Origin: Gelidibacter sediminis
Lineage (GTDB): Bacteria; Bacteroidota; Bacteroidia; Flavobacteriales; Flavobacteriaceae
DNA: 64,000 nt
Reading direction: 5' to 3'
Assembly (NCBI RefSeq): GCF_004364975.1
Contig: NZ_SOBW01000011.1
Location: 62,001 to 126,000 of the forward strand
The translations under genes and the position numbers were made by a program. Below, piece by piece: positions 25,308-34,274 of this stretch (position 1 is the first letter of the stretch; every line of letters begins with the position of its first letter). The notes under the pieces were generated by a model. That model worked only from the letters and a program-made list of their open reading frames with translations. It searched no databases and was not told the DNA's origin.

Positions 25308-26024
25308 TTAGTTCTCTTCTGATTTAGATCGGTCTACTGAATTGGTCAAAGCTGAAGAAATGATACCGGTAGGAATAGCCACGATACCCAAGCCAATCAT
25401 TAAGATAAAGAATGTAAATACTTTTCCGCCAACCGTAATAGGGTACACATCTCCATAACCAACGGTGGTTAAGGTTATTATTGCCCACCATAAGCTATCA
25501 AAGATAGATGCGAAATGTTCTGGCTGTGCCTCATTTTCAAAGTAATATATACCTACGGCCGCAAAGTAAATGAGAATTAAGGTGATAAAAATAAATAGAA
25601 ATATTTGCTCTTTAGCCCCCTTTATAGCTCTAGAAAATTGATTCATCGCCCGATTATAGCGTACCAATTTTAAGATCCTGAACAAACGCAAAAAGCGCAA
25701 TGCCCTTAGAGATCGCAAATCTACACCAACTACTAAATAAAAAGGAAGAATCGCAAGGAAATCTACAATACCAAAGAAGCTAAAAATAAAGCGCAGCTTA
25801 TTTTCTGCAATGTAAATTCTAATAAAATATTCTATGGTAAAAATAACAACACAAAATATTTCAATATAATGAAGGATGGTTCTGGTTTGAGGCTCAAGAT
25901 TGGGAAGCGTTTCCATAGAAAACGTAATTACAGAAACCATAATTAACACTTGTATAACAAGCGAGAAAACACGACCTATTCTGTTATCCGTACTATCTAC
26001 TACACCTCTAAACTTTTCTTTCAT
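25308..26024 (-). CDS. Voltage-gated potassium channel (6-TM ion transporter)
   Basis: This 238-residue membrane protein has six hydrophobic segments and a pore loop. The selectivity filter TTVGYGD is intact and diagnostic for K+. The S4 helix LRSLRALRFLRLFRILKLVR (around residue 95-114) carries arginines at every third position, as in voltage sensors. No C-terminal RCK or cyclic-nucleotide domain follows; the tail after S6 is short and charged. Bacterial Kv channels of this size occur widely; physiological role here unknown. Confidence 0.92.
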   Translation of the reverse strand: MKEKFRGVVDSTDNRIGRVFSLVIQVLIMVSVITFSMETLPNLEPQTRTILHYIEIFCVVIFTIEYFIRIYIAENKLRFIFSFFGIVDFLAILPFYLVVGVDLRSLRALRFLRLFRILKLVRYNRAMNQFSRAIKGAKEQIFLFIFITLILIYFAAVGIYYFENEAQPEHFASIFDSLWWAIITLTTVGYGDVYPITVGGKVFTFFILMIGLGIVAIPTGIISSALTNSVDRSKSEEN

Positions 26025-26090
26025 TGTCTTGTTTTTCTATACTATAAAACTGCGCAATGACAGATACATAAACTTTATAATGGTGACTTC

Positions 26091-27089
26091 TTAGTCATTC
26101 AACATTTTCCATAGTTTATCTTTCAATTCTGTAATTCCTTTTTGTGCTACAGATGAAATAAACATATAATCTATTGGTAAGGTTTCATCAAGTTCTGCCT
26201 TGAGTTCTGCTTCAAGTTCAGCATCCAACATATCACTTTTAGAAATGACCACAAACCGATCTTTGTCTAACATTTCAGGATTGTAACGGCGTAATTCATC
26301 CAACAGGATTTCATACTGTTTGTGAATATCTGGAGCATCTGCAGGCACTAAAAACAACAATATAGAATTGCGTTCTATATGTCTTAAAAAGTAATGACCT
26401 AGCCCTTTTCCTTCCGCTGCACCTTCAATTATCCCCGGAATATCTGCCATTACAAACGACTGAAAATCTCGGTACTCCACAATTCCTAAATTAGGTTTTA
26501 GGGTAGTGAATTCATAATCTGCAATTTTAGGTTTTGCAGAAGTGATTACAGATAATAAGGTCGATTTTCCTGCATTAGGAAATCCAACAAGTCCAACATC
26601 TGCCAATATTTTGAGTTCGAGAAGAATATCACGTTCACTTAACGGAATACCAGGTTGCGAATAGCGCGGTGTTTGATTTGTAGATGTTTTAAAATGCCAG
26701 TTGCCAAGCCCTCCTTTTCCACCTTCAACAATAATTTTTTCCTCACCATGTTCAGTGATTTCAAAAATTACTTCATTGGATTCAACATCTCTTACGACGG
26801 TTCCTAATGGCACGTCCACGTAAACATCTTCACCATCAGCACCAGAACTTCTAGAACCACTTCCATGACCGCCATGTCCGGCTCTGATATGTTTCTTAAA
26901 TTTTAAATGGTATAAGGTCCATAAATTTTCATTCCCTCTGATAATGACATGGCCACCACGGCCACCATCACCGCCGTCAGGGCCACCTTTGGTAATAAAC
27001 TTTTCACGGTGTAAGTGCATAGAACCTTTGCCTCCGTTTCCAGACTGCACATTCATCCTTACATAATCAACAAAATTTCCTTCAGTCAT
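26091..27089 (-). CDS. obg: GTPase Obg (CgtA)
   Basis: This essential ribosome-associated GTPase assists 50S maturation and stress responses. I choose the ATG at 27089 (332 residues) over that at 27113, because Obg proteins begin with a stretch like [20 protein letters not shown]. The Gly-rich Obg domain fills residues 1-155 ([34 protein letters not shown]), followed by the GTPase domain with G1 [10 protein letters not shown]3 DIPGIIEGA and G4 ISKSD. It lacks the OCT extension found in some phyla. It follows the hpt-adk fusion by about 130 bp on the same strand. Confidence 0.95.
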   Translation of the reverse strand: MTEGNFVDYVRMNVQSGNGGKGSMHLHREKFITKGGPDGGDGGRGGHVIIRGNENLWTLYHLKFKKHIRAGHGGHGSGSRSSGADGEDVYVDVPLGTVVRDVESNEVIFEITEHGEEKIIVEGGKGGLGNWHFKTSTNQTPRYSQPGIPLSERDILLELKILADVGLVGFPNAGKSTLLSVITSAKPKIADYEFTTLKPNLGIVEYRDFQSFVMADIPGIIEGAAEGKGLGHYFLRHIERNSILLFLVPADAPDIHKQYEILLDELRRYNPEMLDKDRFVVISKSDMLDAELEAELKAELDETLPIDYMFISSVAQKGITELKDKLWKMLND

Positions 27090-27220
27090 GTTCACTTCCC
27101 ACAATTGTGGCATTTTATTTAATGAATGGTTTCAGTATTAACTCCCAACTCCAATGACCCATTCACTATTCAACAAAAATTTATACTCCAAAAATCAAGG
27201 GTAGCCACATCAGGAATGTC

Positions 27221-28330
27221 CTACAATGAGTCAATCACCTTAATTAAACGTTCTGTTATTTCTGAGATACTACCAACCCCATTTACACCACAATATTTGT
27301 CTTGGGCCATATAGTAATCCTTTAGAATAGCTGTTTTCTTGTAATACTCCGTAATGCGGTTACGGATAATTTCCTCATCGGCATCATCAGGTCTTCCACT
27401 TGTTTTTCCGCGCCCTAACAAACGTTGTACCAAAACCTCATCATCAACCTCTAATGCAATCATTGCATTAATTTGCGAATCTTTACTATCCATTAATTGA
27501 TCTAAAGCTTTTGCCTGTGCATGTGTTCTCGGGAAACCATCAAAAATAAACCCATTGGCCCCTGCATTCTTTTCTACTTCAGCATTAAGCATATCAATAG
27601 TGACTTGATCTGGAACCAACTCGCCTTTATCCATAAAAGATTTTGCAAGCATCCCTAATGCTGTCTTGTTTTTAATGTTAGATCTAAACACATCACCAGT
27701 GGAAATATGTACGAGGTTATAGGTCTCCTTCAAAAAATTAGCCTGGGTTCCCTTTCCAGCACCTGGAGGTCCAAAGAGGACAAAGTTAGTCATGTGTTGA
27801 GTTGTTTTTAGTTGATATACTTCAGGCAAATCCCTTCCCAATCCATTGTAGTCCAATCCGTAGCCCACAATAAATTTATCGGGAATATCAATGCCAATAT
27901 AATGTAGTTTAAAATCTTTTTTATACGCCTCAGGCTTATGAAAGAGTGTTGCTATTAATAATTCCTTGACGTTTTCATTTTCAAAAATGCGATGGATCTC
28001 TTCTAAAGTATTCCCTGAATCAATGATGTCTTCAAGGATAACAACCGTCCTGCCCGTTAAATCTTGTGTTAATCCAATTAACCGTTCAATATCCTCTGTA
28101 GATTTGACACCTTCATAGGATGCCAATTTAATAAATGTGACTTCGCATGGTTTTGGATATTTCTTTACAAAATCACTCACAAACATGAATGACCCATTCA
28201 ACACCCCAACAAACACGGGAACTTCATCGTTCAACTCAGCAGCTACCTCGTCTACCATTCTTTGTACTGTAGCGTCAATTTCCTTTTCAGAAATAAATGG
28301 CTTAAAATGTAAATCGTGAAGTTTGATCAA
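27221..28330 (-). CDS. Hypoxanthine phosphoribosyltransferase-adenylate kinase fusion
   Basis: This 369-residue protein joins two purine enzymes. Residues 1 to about 178 are a hypoxanthine phosphoribosyltransferase (PRPP-binding loop VVILEDIIDSGNTLEEI; GLGRDLPEVYQL at its end). Residues 180-369 are a complete short-form adenylate kinase beginning MTNFVLFGPPGAGKGTQ with RGKTSGRPDD and no zinc LID domain. The domain order hpt-adk in a single chain is seen in Flavobacteriaceae. Met180 could allow an internal start giving a free kinase. Salvage of hypoxanthine to IMP and AMP+ATP equilibrium are the expected reactions. Confidence 0.93.
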   Translation of the reverse strand: MIKLHDLHFKPFISEKEIDATVQRMVDEVAAELNDEVPVFVGVLNGSFMFVSDFVKKYPKPCEVTFIKLASYEGVKSTEDIERLIGLTQDLTGRTVVILEDIIDSGNTLEEIHRIFENENVKELLIATLFHKPEAYKKDFKLHYIGIDIPDKFIVGYGLDYNGLGRDLPEVYQLKTTQHMTNFVLFGPPGAGKGTQANFLKETYNLVHISTGDVFRSNIKNKTALGMLAKSFMDKGELVPDQVTIDMLNAEVEKNAGANGFIFDGFPRTHAQAKALDQLMDSKDSQINAMIALEVDDEVLVQRLLGRGKTSGRPDDADEEIIRNRITEYYKKTAILKDYYMAQDKYCGVNGVGSISEITERLIKVIDSL

Positions 28331-28352
28331 TGGTTTAGGTTTTTGAAAGATG

Positions 28353-28360
28353 CAAAGATA
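28353..28360 (-). promoter_or_regulatory. -7 box of the hpt-adk gene
   Basis: The minus strand reads TATCTTTG followed by C, matching TAnnTTTG. It lies about 23 nt before the start codon, consistent with a short leader. The divergent purK gene has its own box at 28428-28435. Confidence 0.5.
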
Positions 28361-28427
28361 CGCTTTTTGAATTAAAATTTACACCCGAAAATATGTGATT
28401 TGATTTACTGTTTTCAGAGTTTAAACG

Positions 28428-28435
28428 TACTTTTG
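28428..28435 (+). promoter_or_regulatory. -7 box of purK
   Basis: TACTTTTG matches TAnnTTTG and lies about 50 nt upstream of the purK ATG. The nearest upstream TTTG is at 28399-28402, spaced 25 nt, somewhat longer than the usual 17-23. Confidence 0.4.
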
Positions 28436-28486
28436 CGTTATTATTGACCTAAAATTAACTGTTTTTTCGCTCTAAGAACCTGAAAC

Positions 28487-29644
28487 ATGAATTATTTTTC
28501 TTCTCAATTTAAACTTGGTATTCTTGGTGGAGGCCAATTGGGCAAAATGCTACTTACTGAAACTCGAAAATTTGATATTTATACCTGCGTTTTAGACCCA
28601 AGTGACGACGCTCCCTCAAAAATTGCATGTAATGAATTTACACAAGGCAATTTGATGGATTATCATACAGTATATAATTTTGGCAAAAATGTTAACGTGC
28701 TGACCATAGAAATTGAGAATGTAAATGTTGATGCCTTAGAAGCCTTAGAAAAAGAAGGTGTCAAGGTTTATCCTTCTTCTGAAACTTTAAGAACCATTCA
28801 GAACAAGGCCACTCAAAAATTATTTTATGTAGACCATAATATTCCCACAGCAGATTTTGTGCGTTTTGCTTATGTTTCTGAAATTGAGGATGCCATAGAC
28901 AATGGCGGTCTCCAATTACCTTTTGTATGGAAAGCGGCGCAATTTGGCTATGATGGGAATGGCGTTAAGATTGTACGCAGCAAATCTGATTTAAAAGAAT
29001 TACAGGATGGCGAATGCATTGCAGAAACAATGATCCCTTTTAAAAACGAGCTTGCAGTTATTGTTAGTCGCAATCCAAACGGCCAAGTAAAAACCTATCC
29101 AGTGGTCGAAATGGAATTTCATCCTGAGGCCAATCAGGTAGAATACGTTATTTGTCCTGCAAGAATTAAGTTTCATGTCGCTAAGAAAGCGCAAGAAACA
29201 GCATTAAAAGTATCTGAAGCCTTTAACCATGTTGGACTATTGGCGGTAGAAATGTTTCAAACAGAAACCGATGAGATTCTAGTAAATGAAGTGGCTCCAA
29301 GACCTCATAACTCTGGGCATCACACCATAGAATCTGGATATACGTCTCAATTTGAACAGCATTTAAGAGCTATTTTAAATTTACCATTAGGCAAAACAGA
29401 CCATAAAGTAGCGGGCGTTATGGTAAATTTGGTGGGTGCTGAAGGCCATACTGGAGACGTTCACTATCAGCATATTGAAGATATATTGGCTATGGAAGGA
29501 GTCACCCCTCATATTTATGGCAAAAAACAAACGCGACCATTTAGAAAAATGGGTCATGTTACCATTGTAAACGAAGATTTAAACACGGCACGCAAGATTG
29601 CAGAGGATGTTAAAAATCTCATTCAGGTAATCAGTCAGAAGTAA
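28487..29644 (+). CDS. purK: 5-(carboxyamino)imidazole ribonucleotide synthase
   Basis: This 385-residue ATP-grasp enzyme carboxylates AIR to N5-CAIR using ATP and bicarbonate in purine synthesis. It has the N-terminal pre-ATP-grasp start [17 protein letters not shown], the ATP-grasp core ([17 protein letters not shown]) and the C-terminal motif [15 protein letters not shown], a hallmark of PurK. It is followed by purE 55 bp downstream on the same strand, the next step in the pathway. Confidence 0.97.
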   Translation: MNYFSSQFKLGILGGGQLGKMLLTETRKFDIYTCVLDPSDDAPSKIACNEFTQGNLMDYHTVYNFGKNVNVLTIEIENVNVDALEALEKEGVKVYPSSETLRTIQNKATQKLFYVDHNIPTADFVRFAYVSEIEDAIDNGGLQLPFVWKAAQFGYDGNGVKIVRSKSDLKELQDGECIAETMIPFKNELAVIVSRNPNGQVKTYPVVEMEFHPEANQVEYVICPARIKFHVAKKAQETALKVSEAFNHVGLLAVEMFQTETDEILVNEVAPRPHNSGHHTIESGYTSQFEQHLRAILNLPLGKTDHKVAGVMVNLVGAEGHTGDVHYQHIEDILAMEGVTPHIYGKKQTRPFRKMGHVTIVNEDLNTARKIAEDVKNLIQVISQK

Positions 29645-29699
29645 TATCACTAAGCACACCCTAAAACAAAACTTTTTTGGTGTTATAACTATAAGCTAT

Positions 29700-30182
29700 A
29701 TGAGTAAAATAGGAATTATAATGGGAAGTAAAAGCGACTTGCCCGTAATGCAGGACGCCATTGACATTTTAAAAGAATTTGCTATTGAAGTGGAAATAGA
29801 CATTGTTTCAGCCCACAGAACCCCTGAAAAATTATTTGACTACGGAAAAAATGCACATTTACGCGGACTTTCAGTAATTATTGCTGGCGCGGGCGGCGCA
29901 GCTCATTTACCAGGAATGATAGCGTCATTATCGCCGTTACCCGTCATTGGGGTTCCTGTTAAAAGTAGCAACTCTATTGATGGCTGGGATTCTGTCCTCT
30001 CCATTCTTCAAATGCCTGGAGGTGTCCCTGTGGCTACAGTGGCATTAAATGGCGCTAAAAATGCAGGCATTTTGGCAGCTCAAATTTTAGGAAGTGCCGA
30101 TGCTCAGATTCAGGAAAAAATTATAGCCTACAAAGAAGATTTAAAAACCAAGGTACTAGAATCGTCCAAAAACCTAAAATAG
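29700..30182 (+). CDS. purE: N5-carboxyaminoimidazole ribonucleotide mutase
   Basis: This 160-residue enzyme converts N5-CAIR to CAIR. It contains the class I PurE features [22 protein letters not shown] (catalytic His) and [16 protein letters not shown]. It lies in the same operon as purK, which supplies its substrate. A weak hairpin AACCC/GGGTT follows the stop, but no clear T-tract. Confidence 0.97.
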   Translation: MSKIGIIMGSKSDLPVMQDAIDILKEFAIEVEIDIVSAHRTPEKLFDYGKNAHLRGLSVIIAGAGGAAHLPGMIASLSPLPVIGVPVKSSNSIDGWDSVLSILQMPGGVPVATVALNGAKNAGILAAQILGSADAQIQEKIIAYKEDLKTKVLESSKNLK

Positions 30183-30358
30183 AAAACCCCAACAATGTCA
30201 GGGTTCTCTTGCTATTAATCAACTCATAGAGGTCTTATAAAAAAACTTCTTTAAAACTGTCCGGCAAAGGTAAAATTATTTTTTATTATTAGCAGAAATA
30301 AACGTTAATTATCACACTTTCAAATATTTGACATTATTCATATAATATTCCGTTAGCT

Positions 30359-32392
30359 ATGACTATTTTAAACACGCCATTTAACACCACCTATAATACC
30401 GCACCATTTTCTCAAATTAAAGACACCGATTTTTTACCGGCGTTTAAAATTGCCATTGAAGATGCGCGGGCTGAAATTGACACCATAATTTCTAATAAAG
30501 CCGAAGCTTCATTTCAAAACACGGTTGAGGCCTTAGAATTTTCTGGCCGACAATTAGACCGTATTAGCAGCATCTTTTTCAATCTCAATTCAGCTGAAAC
30601 GAATGACACTATTCAAAAAATTGCTCAAGAAGTTTCACCGTTATTATCAGAGTTTAGTAACGACATCACCTTAAATGAAGCTTTATTCAAAAGAGTAAAA
30701 GCCGTGTACGACCGCAAAGACAGTTTGAATTTAACGGTGGAGCAACAAACACTTTTAGATAAAAAATACAAGAGTTTTTCCCGCAATGGCGCCAACCTTC
30801 CAGAAGAGAAAAAACAAAAGTTGCGCACCATAGATAAAGAGTTGAGCCAACTTACCTTGAAATTTGGCGAGAATGTACTGGCGGAAACCCACAATTTTGA
30901 AATGCTCATCACCAATGAAGATGAACTGTCAGGATTGCCTGAAGGCGTTTTGGAAGCAGCAAAGCAATTGGCAGAAAACAAGAACAAAGAAGGTTGGATG
31001 TTTACTTTAGACTATCCAAGCTATATACCGTTTATGACTTATGCAGACAATAGAGCACTCAGGAAAAAATTAGCGATTGCTGCTGGCAAAAAAGCCTTTA
31101 AAGGTGATGCACTGGACAACCAAAACAACGTGTTACAAATTGCTAAATTACGATTTGAGCGTGCTCAATTATTAGGTTACCAAACCCATGCGCATTTTGT
31201 ATTAGAAGAACGTATGGCAAAAACACCTGCAAAGGTTGAAAAATTTTTAGAAGAATTAGCCGTAAAAGCGAAACCTGCTGCTTTACGTGAATTTAAAGAA
31301 CTTCAAGAATTTGCAATTGAATTGGACGGGACAGTCGATTTACAAAAATGGGATTCTGCATACTATGCTGAAAAATTAAAGCAAAAGCGTTTTGATTTGG
31401 ATGATGAACAACTAAAACCCTATTTCAAGCTCGAGAATGTTATTAATGGCGCTTTCAAAGTCGCGCAAAAATTATTTGGGCTCCAATTTGAGGAAATTGA
31501 CACTATTGATAAATACCATAATGAAGTCCTTACCTATAAAGTAACCAATACTAAAGGCCAATTAATCTCTGTTTTATATGCCGACTTTTTCCCGCGCGCA
31601 GGCAAACGTAACGGAGCGTGGATGACGGTATACAAACCTCAATTTGTAAAAGAACATACAAATGAACGTCCACACATTTCAATCGTCTGCAATTTCACAA
31701 AACCAACAAAGACAAAACCATCACTCTTGACATTTAATGAAGTAACTACGTTATTTCATGAGTTCGGGCATGCTCTGCACGGTATGTTGGCCAATACCAC
31801 CTACCCAAGTTTATCAGGAACCAGTGTGTTTTGGGACTTTGTTGAATTACCAAGCCAAGTATTTGAAAACTGGTGTTATGAGAAAGATGCCCTAGAGTTA
31901 TTCGCCACCCACTATCAAACAGGAGAACTTATCCCGATGGATTTAGTACAAAAAATAAAAGATTCTTCAGCCTTCCATGAAGGCATGCAAACCTTACGTC
32001 AAATAAGTTTTGGCTTGCTAGATATGAGCTGGCACGGCATTGACCCAACAAAAATCACTGATGTAAAGACCCATGAACTGGAAGCGTTTGAGGGTACAAA
32101 ATTATTTCCAGATGTAAAAGAGAACTGCATGAGCACTTCTTTTTCGCACATATTTCAAGGAGGTTATTCTTCAGGGTATTACAGTTATAAATGGGCTGAA
32201 GTACTAGATGCTGATGCATTTGAATTCTTTAAAGAAAAAGGCATATTTGACCATGAGGTGGCGACGAAGTTTAAAGATCATGTGCTCTCACAAGGTGGAA
32301 TTGAAGATCCTATGGTGCTTTACAAACGATTTAGAGGCAAAGAACCGCAACCCGAAGCATTGTTAAAACGAGCCGGACTTATAGAAAAATAA
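30359..32392 (+). CDS. M3-family oligopeptidase (Dcp/OpdA-like)
   Basis: This 677-residue zinc metallopeptidase probably trims short peptides in the cytoplasm; no signal peptide is seen. The active site FHEFGHALHG places His467, Glu468 and His471; a further Glu ligand lies in the FVELPSQVFENW segment about 25 residues on. Helical N-terminal segments QLDRISSIFFNLNSAET and the C-terminal FSHIFQGGYSSGYYSYKWA complete the M3A pattern. The gene is monocistronic, 176 bp after purE. Confidence 0.95.
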   Translation: MTILNTPFNTTYNTAPFSQIKDTDFLPAFKIAIEDARAEIDTIISNKAEASFQNTVEALEFSGRQLDRISSIFFNLNSAETNDTIQKIAQEVSPLLSEFSNDITLNEALFKRVKAVYDRKDSLNLTVEQQTLLDKKYKSFSRNGANLPEEKKQKLRTIDKELSQLTLKFGENVLAETHNFEMLITNEDELSGLPEGVLEAAKQLAENKNKEGWMFTLDYPSYIPFMTYADNRALRKKLAIAAGKKAFKGDALDNQNNVLQIAKLRFERAQLLGYQTHAHFVLEERMAKTPAKVEKFLEELAVKAKPAALREFKELQEFAIELDGTVDLQKWDSAYYAEKLKQKRFDLDDEQLKPYFKLENVINGAFKVAQKLFGLQFEEIDTIDKYHNEVLTYKVTNTKGQLISVLYADFFPRAGKRNGAWMTVYKPQFVKEHTNERPHISIVCNFTKPTKTKPSLLTFNEVTTLFHEFGHALHGMLANTTYPSLSGTSVFWDFVELPSQVFENWCYEKDALELFATHYQTGELIPMDLVQKIKDSSAFHEGMQTLRQISFGLLDMSWHGIDPTKITDVKTHELEAFEGTKLFPDVKENCMSTSFSHIFQGGYSSGYYSYKWAEVLDADAFEFFKEKGIFDHEVATKFKDHVLSQGGIEDPMVLYKRFRGKEPQPEALLKRAGLIEK

Positions 32393-32496
32393 TTAGTAAA
32401 AAAAACCTTTGACGAGGGCTCTTATTGCGTAATAAAAAAATGTTTGGACCTTGTAATGCGATAATATTTTTGACAGAATATTAGAAAATATTTACC

Positions 32497-32504
32497 TATT
32501 TTTG
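32497..32504 (+). promoter_or_regulatory. Candidate -7 box of the sigma factor gene
   Basis: TATTTTTG matches TAnnTTTG and lies 22 nt before the ATG. The upstream TTTTTGACA (ending near 32475) gives a longer than usual spacer. Confidence 0.4.
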
Positions 32505-32526
32505 ATACAAACTGCTATAAAGACAG

Positions 32527-33081
32527 ATGCCAACTCATCAAATTAACCCTAATAAATGGATTGAACTGTATTCAGACTATCTCTTTAATTATACAATTAC
32601 CCGGGTTAATGACCGAGAGATTGCGAAAGACATCATTCAAGACACCTTTTTTGCCGGCTTAAAGTCCATGAAAAACTTTAAAGGCGAAGCTAGCGAACGT
32701 ACTTGGCTTATTTCCATTTTAAAGCGGAAAATAATCGATTATTACCGGAAAATAAATTCCAATAAGGGCCAGGCTGAAGTTAGAATGACTTATAATAATG
32801 CTGAAGATAACGAAGGCGATTGGCTTGAAGAACGCGCAGAAGACGAGGGCTATTTAAACGCTCAAGAAGCTCTAGAAAACACTGAACTAGGAGATGCAAT
32901 TTACGATTGTATGGACAAACTTACTGCTAAACAGGCTGCCGTGTTTAAAATGAAAACAATTTTAAATTATGAAACGGAAGCCATCTGTAATGAATTAAAT
33001 ATCACTCCGTCTAACTTATGGGTTATTATTCATCGTGCTAGAACTGCAATGGCAGAATGCATGGAAAAAAACTGGTTATAA
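32527..33081 (+). CDS. ECF-like sigma-70 family RNA polymerase factor
   Basis: This 184-residue sigma factor has region 2 (AKDIIQDTFFAGLKSMKNF, then SERTWLISILKRKIIDYYRK) and region 4 (KLTAKQAAVFKMKTI, with the recognition helix in ITPSNLWVIIHRARTAM). There is no region 1.1 or 3, as expected for group 4. It is followed 6 nt later by an 84-residue gene whose position and Cys/His content suggest a cognate anti-sigma. The target regulon cannot be read from the sequence. Confidence 0.9.
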   Translation: MPTHQINPNKWIELYSDYLFNYTITRVNDREIAKDIIQDTFFAGLKSMKNFKGEASERTWLISILKRKIIDYYRKINSNKGQAEVRMTYNNAEDNEGDWLEERAEDEGYLNAQEALENTELGDAIYDCMDKLTAKQAAVFKMKTILNYETEAICNELNITPSNLWVIIHRARTAMAECMEKNWL

Positions 33082-33087
33082 TTAAAC

Positions 33088-33342
33088 ATGTCAAAATTTT
33101 TTTTCATTTCAAAAAAAGATGCATTCCATATTTGTGACAAATCACAATACAAGGAATCTACCATTTGGGAAAAGTTTAAACTTATGATTCGTTGCCTATT
33201 TTGTGATGCTACCCGACACTATGTTAATCGGAACACGAAGTTGACAGAAGCCATAAAAACATCCAAACTTGACTGTTTAAGTCATCATGAACGCCAGTTG
33301 CTCAATGAGCGATTGAAAAAGAAACTAAAAGACGAAGTGTAA
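33088..33342 (+). CDS. Small Cys-containing partner of the sigma factor (possible anti-sigma)
   Basis: This 84-residue soluble protein is co-transcribed with the sigma gene (6-nt gap). It reads HICDKSQYKESTIWEKFKLM then IRCLFCDATRHYVNRN: a Cys in HICDKSQY, later CxxC and His. Related Flavobacteriaceae proteins, from memory, carry an H...CxxC zinc motif in this position, so it may be a soluble anti-sigma with an altered ligand set. There is no membrane segment. Its end overlaps the convergent UbiA-like gene by 18 bp. Confidence 0.65.
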   Translation: MSKFFFISKKDAFHICDKSQYKESTIWEKFKLMIRCLFCDATRHYVNRNTKLTEAIKTSKLDCLSHHERQLLNERLKKKLKDEV

Positions 33343-34155
33343 AATCAACCAGATTATTGGCACCCCTTCTACCCAAAAAGAACTGTAGTAATCCTCTCTT
33401 TCCTGACTAGAAAACACTATAAACAATACAGTTATAATGGTTATCACCATGGTTAGCAGAATGAGTTTATACGTTACATTAGGTTTTACAAATTCGAACA
33501 TTAGAAAAACCATAGCCAACACAATTCCGATAATTTTAGTGTTCTTAACACCAATTTTTTGTGGTATTGTTGCCAATCTCAAACTATCATATTGTAGATC
33601 TCTAATTTCAAACGGTAGCATTAATAGAATTACCAGTATGAATCGCTGAAGCGCGGTTATCCACACACTCAAATCAAACCTAGCATCCTGGTTTAAAACA
33701 GGAAGCAACACGGTAACGCCCGCCCATACCACCGCAATGACATACACCTTAATACCACCAATATTTCTTAAATTACTTTTCTGATCCATAAATAAGTGAC
33801 GCGGTAAAAATGGCACGGCATAGAGAAATGTCACTAGTCCAAATATCCCAACCCATACAAGAACTTGAGGCACCAGTTGCAATGCAAACCAAATCATTAA
33901 TAAAAAACAAACCAATGAAAATACTTGAATAATCTTCAACCAATTTGCCAAGCTTCGGTGGTGAAATTTTGCCAATCCAAAATATTTCACAAAATTATAC
34001 CCAGTAATCGTGGAAAACATTACGAAGAAAAGCAAAGACCAATCCACTGCCAAATCGAGCTCCAGTAGTGTCACATAAGTCATGGCCAACACTGCTAAAG
34101 CCACATGTATACTGCTATGGACATAAAAATTAAGCAACAGCCTTAAATGCTTCAT
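33325..34155 (-). CDS. UbiA-like integral membrane protein
   Basis: This 276-residue protein has eight or nine membrane segments. The segment PFEIRDLQYDSLRLATIPQK (about 187-206) resembles the second Asp-rich motif of UbiA prenyltransferases, including the following IPxxxG region. The first motif (NDxxDxxxD) is not recognisable; GYNFVKYFGLAKFHHRSLA sits in its place. It may be a divergent or inactive UbiA-fold enzyme. It is transcribed convergently with the sigma operon and divergently from gcvP. Confidence 0.7.
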   Translation of the reverse strand: MKHLRLLLNFYVHSSIHVALAVLAMTYVTLLELDLAVDWSLLFFVMFSTITGYNFVKYFGLAKFHHRSLANWLKIIQVFSLVCFLLMIWFALQLVPQVLVWVGIFGLVTFLYAVPFLPRHLFMDQKSNLRNIGGIKVYVIAVVWAGVTVLLPVLNQDARFDLSVWITALQRFILVILLMLPFEIRDLQYDSLRLATIPQKIGVKNTKIIGIVLAMVFLMFEFVKPNVTYKLILLTMVITIITVLFIVFSSQEREDYYSSFWVEGVPIIWLILHFVF

Positions 34156-34274
34156 TTTACAAAAATAAGCATTGTGTTAATAAGAGCTCCAATTGGTTAA
34201 AAACTTTAGAATTAGTTAACTAAAAATGGTCATTATTTCCGTAAATTCGCGCTTCAAAACACAACTATATTGTA

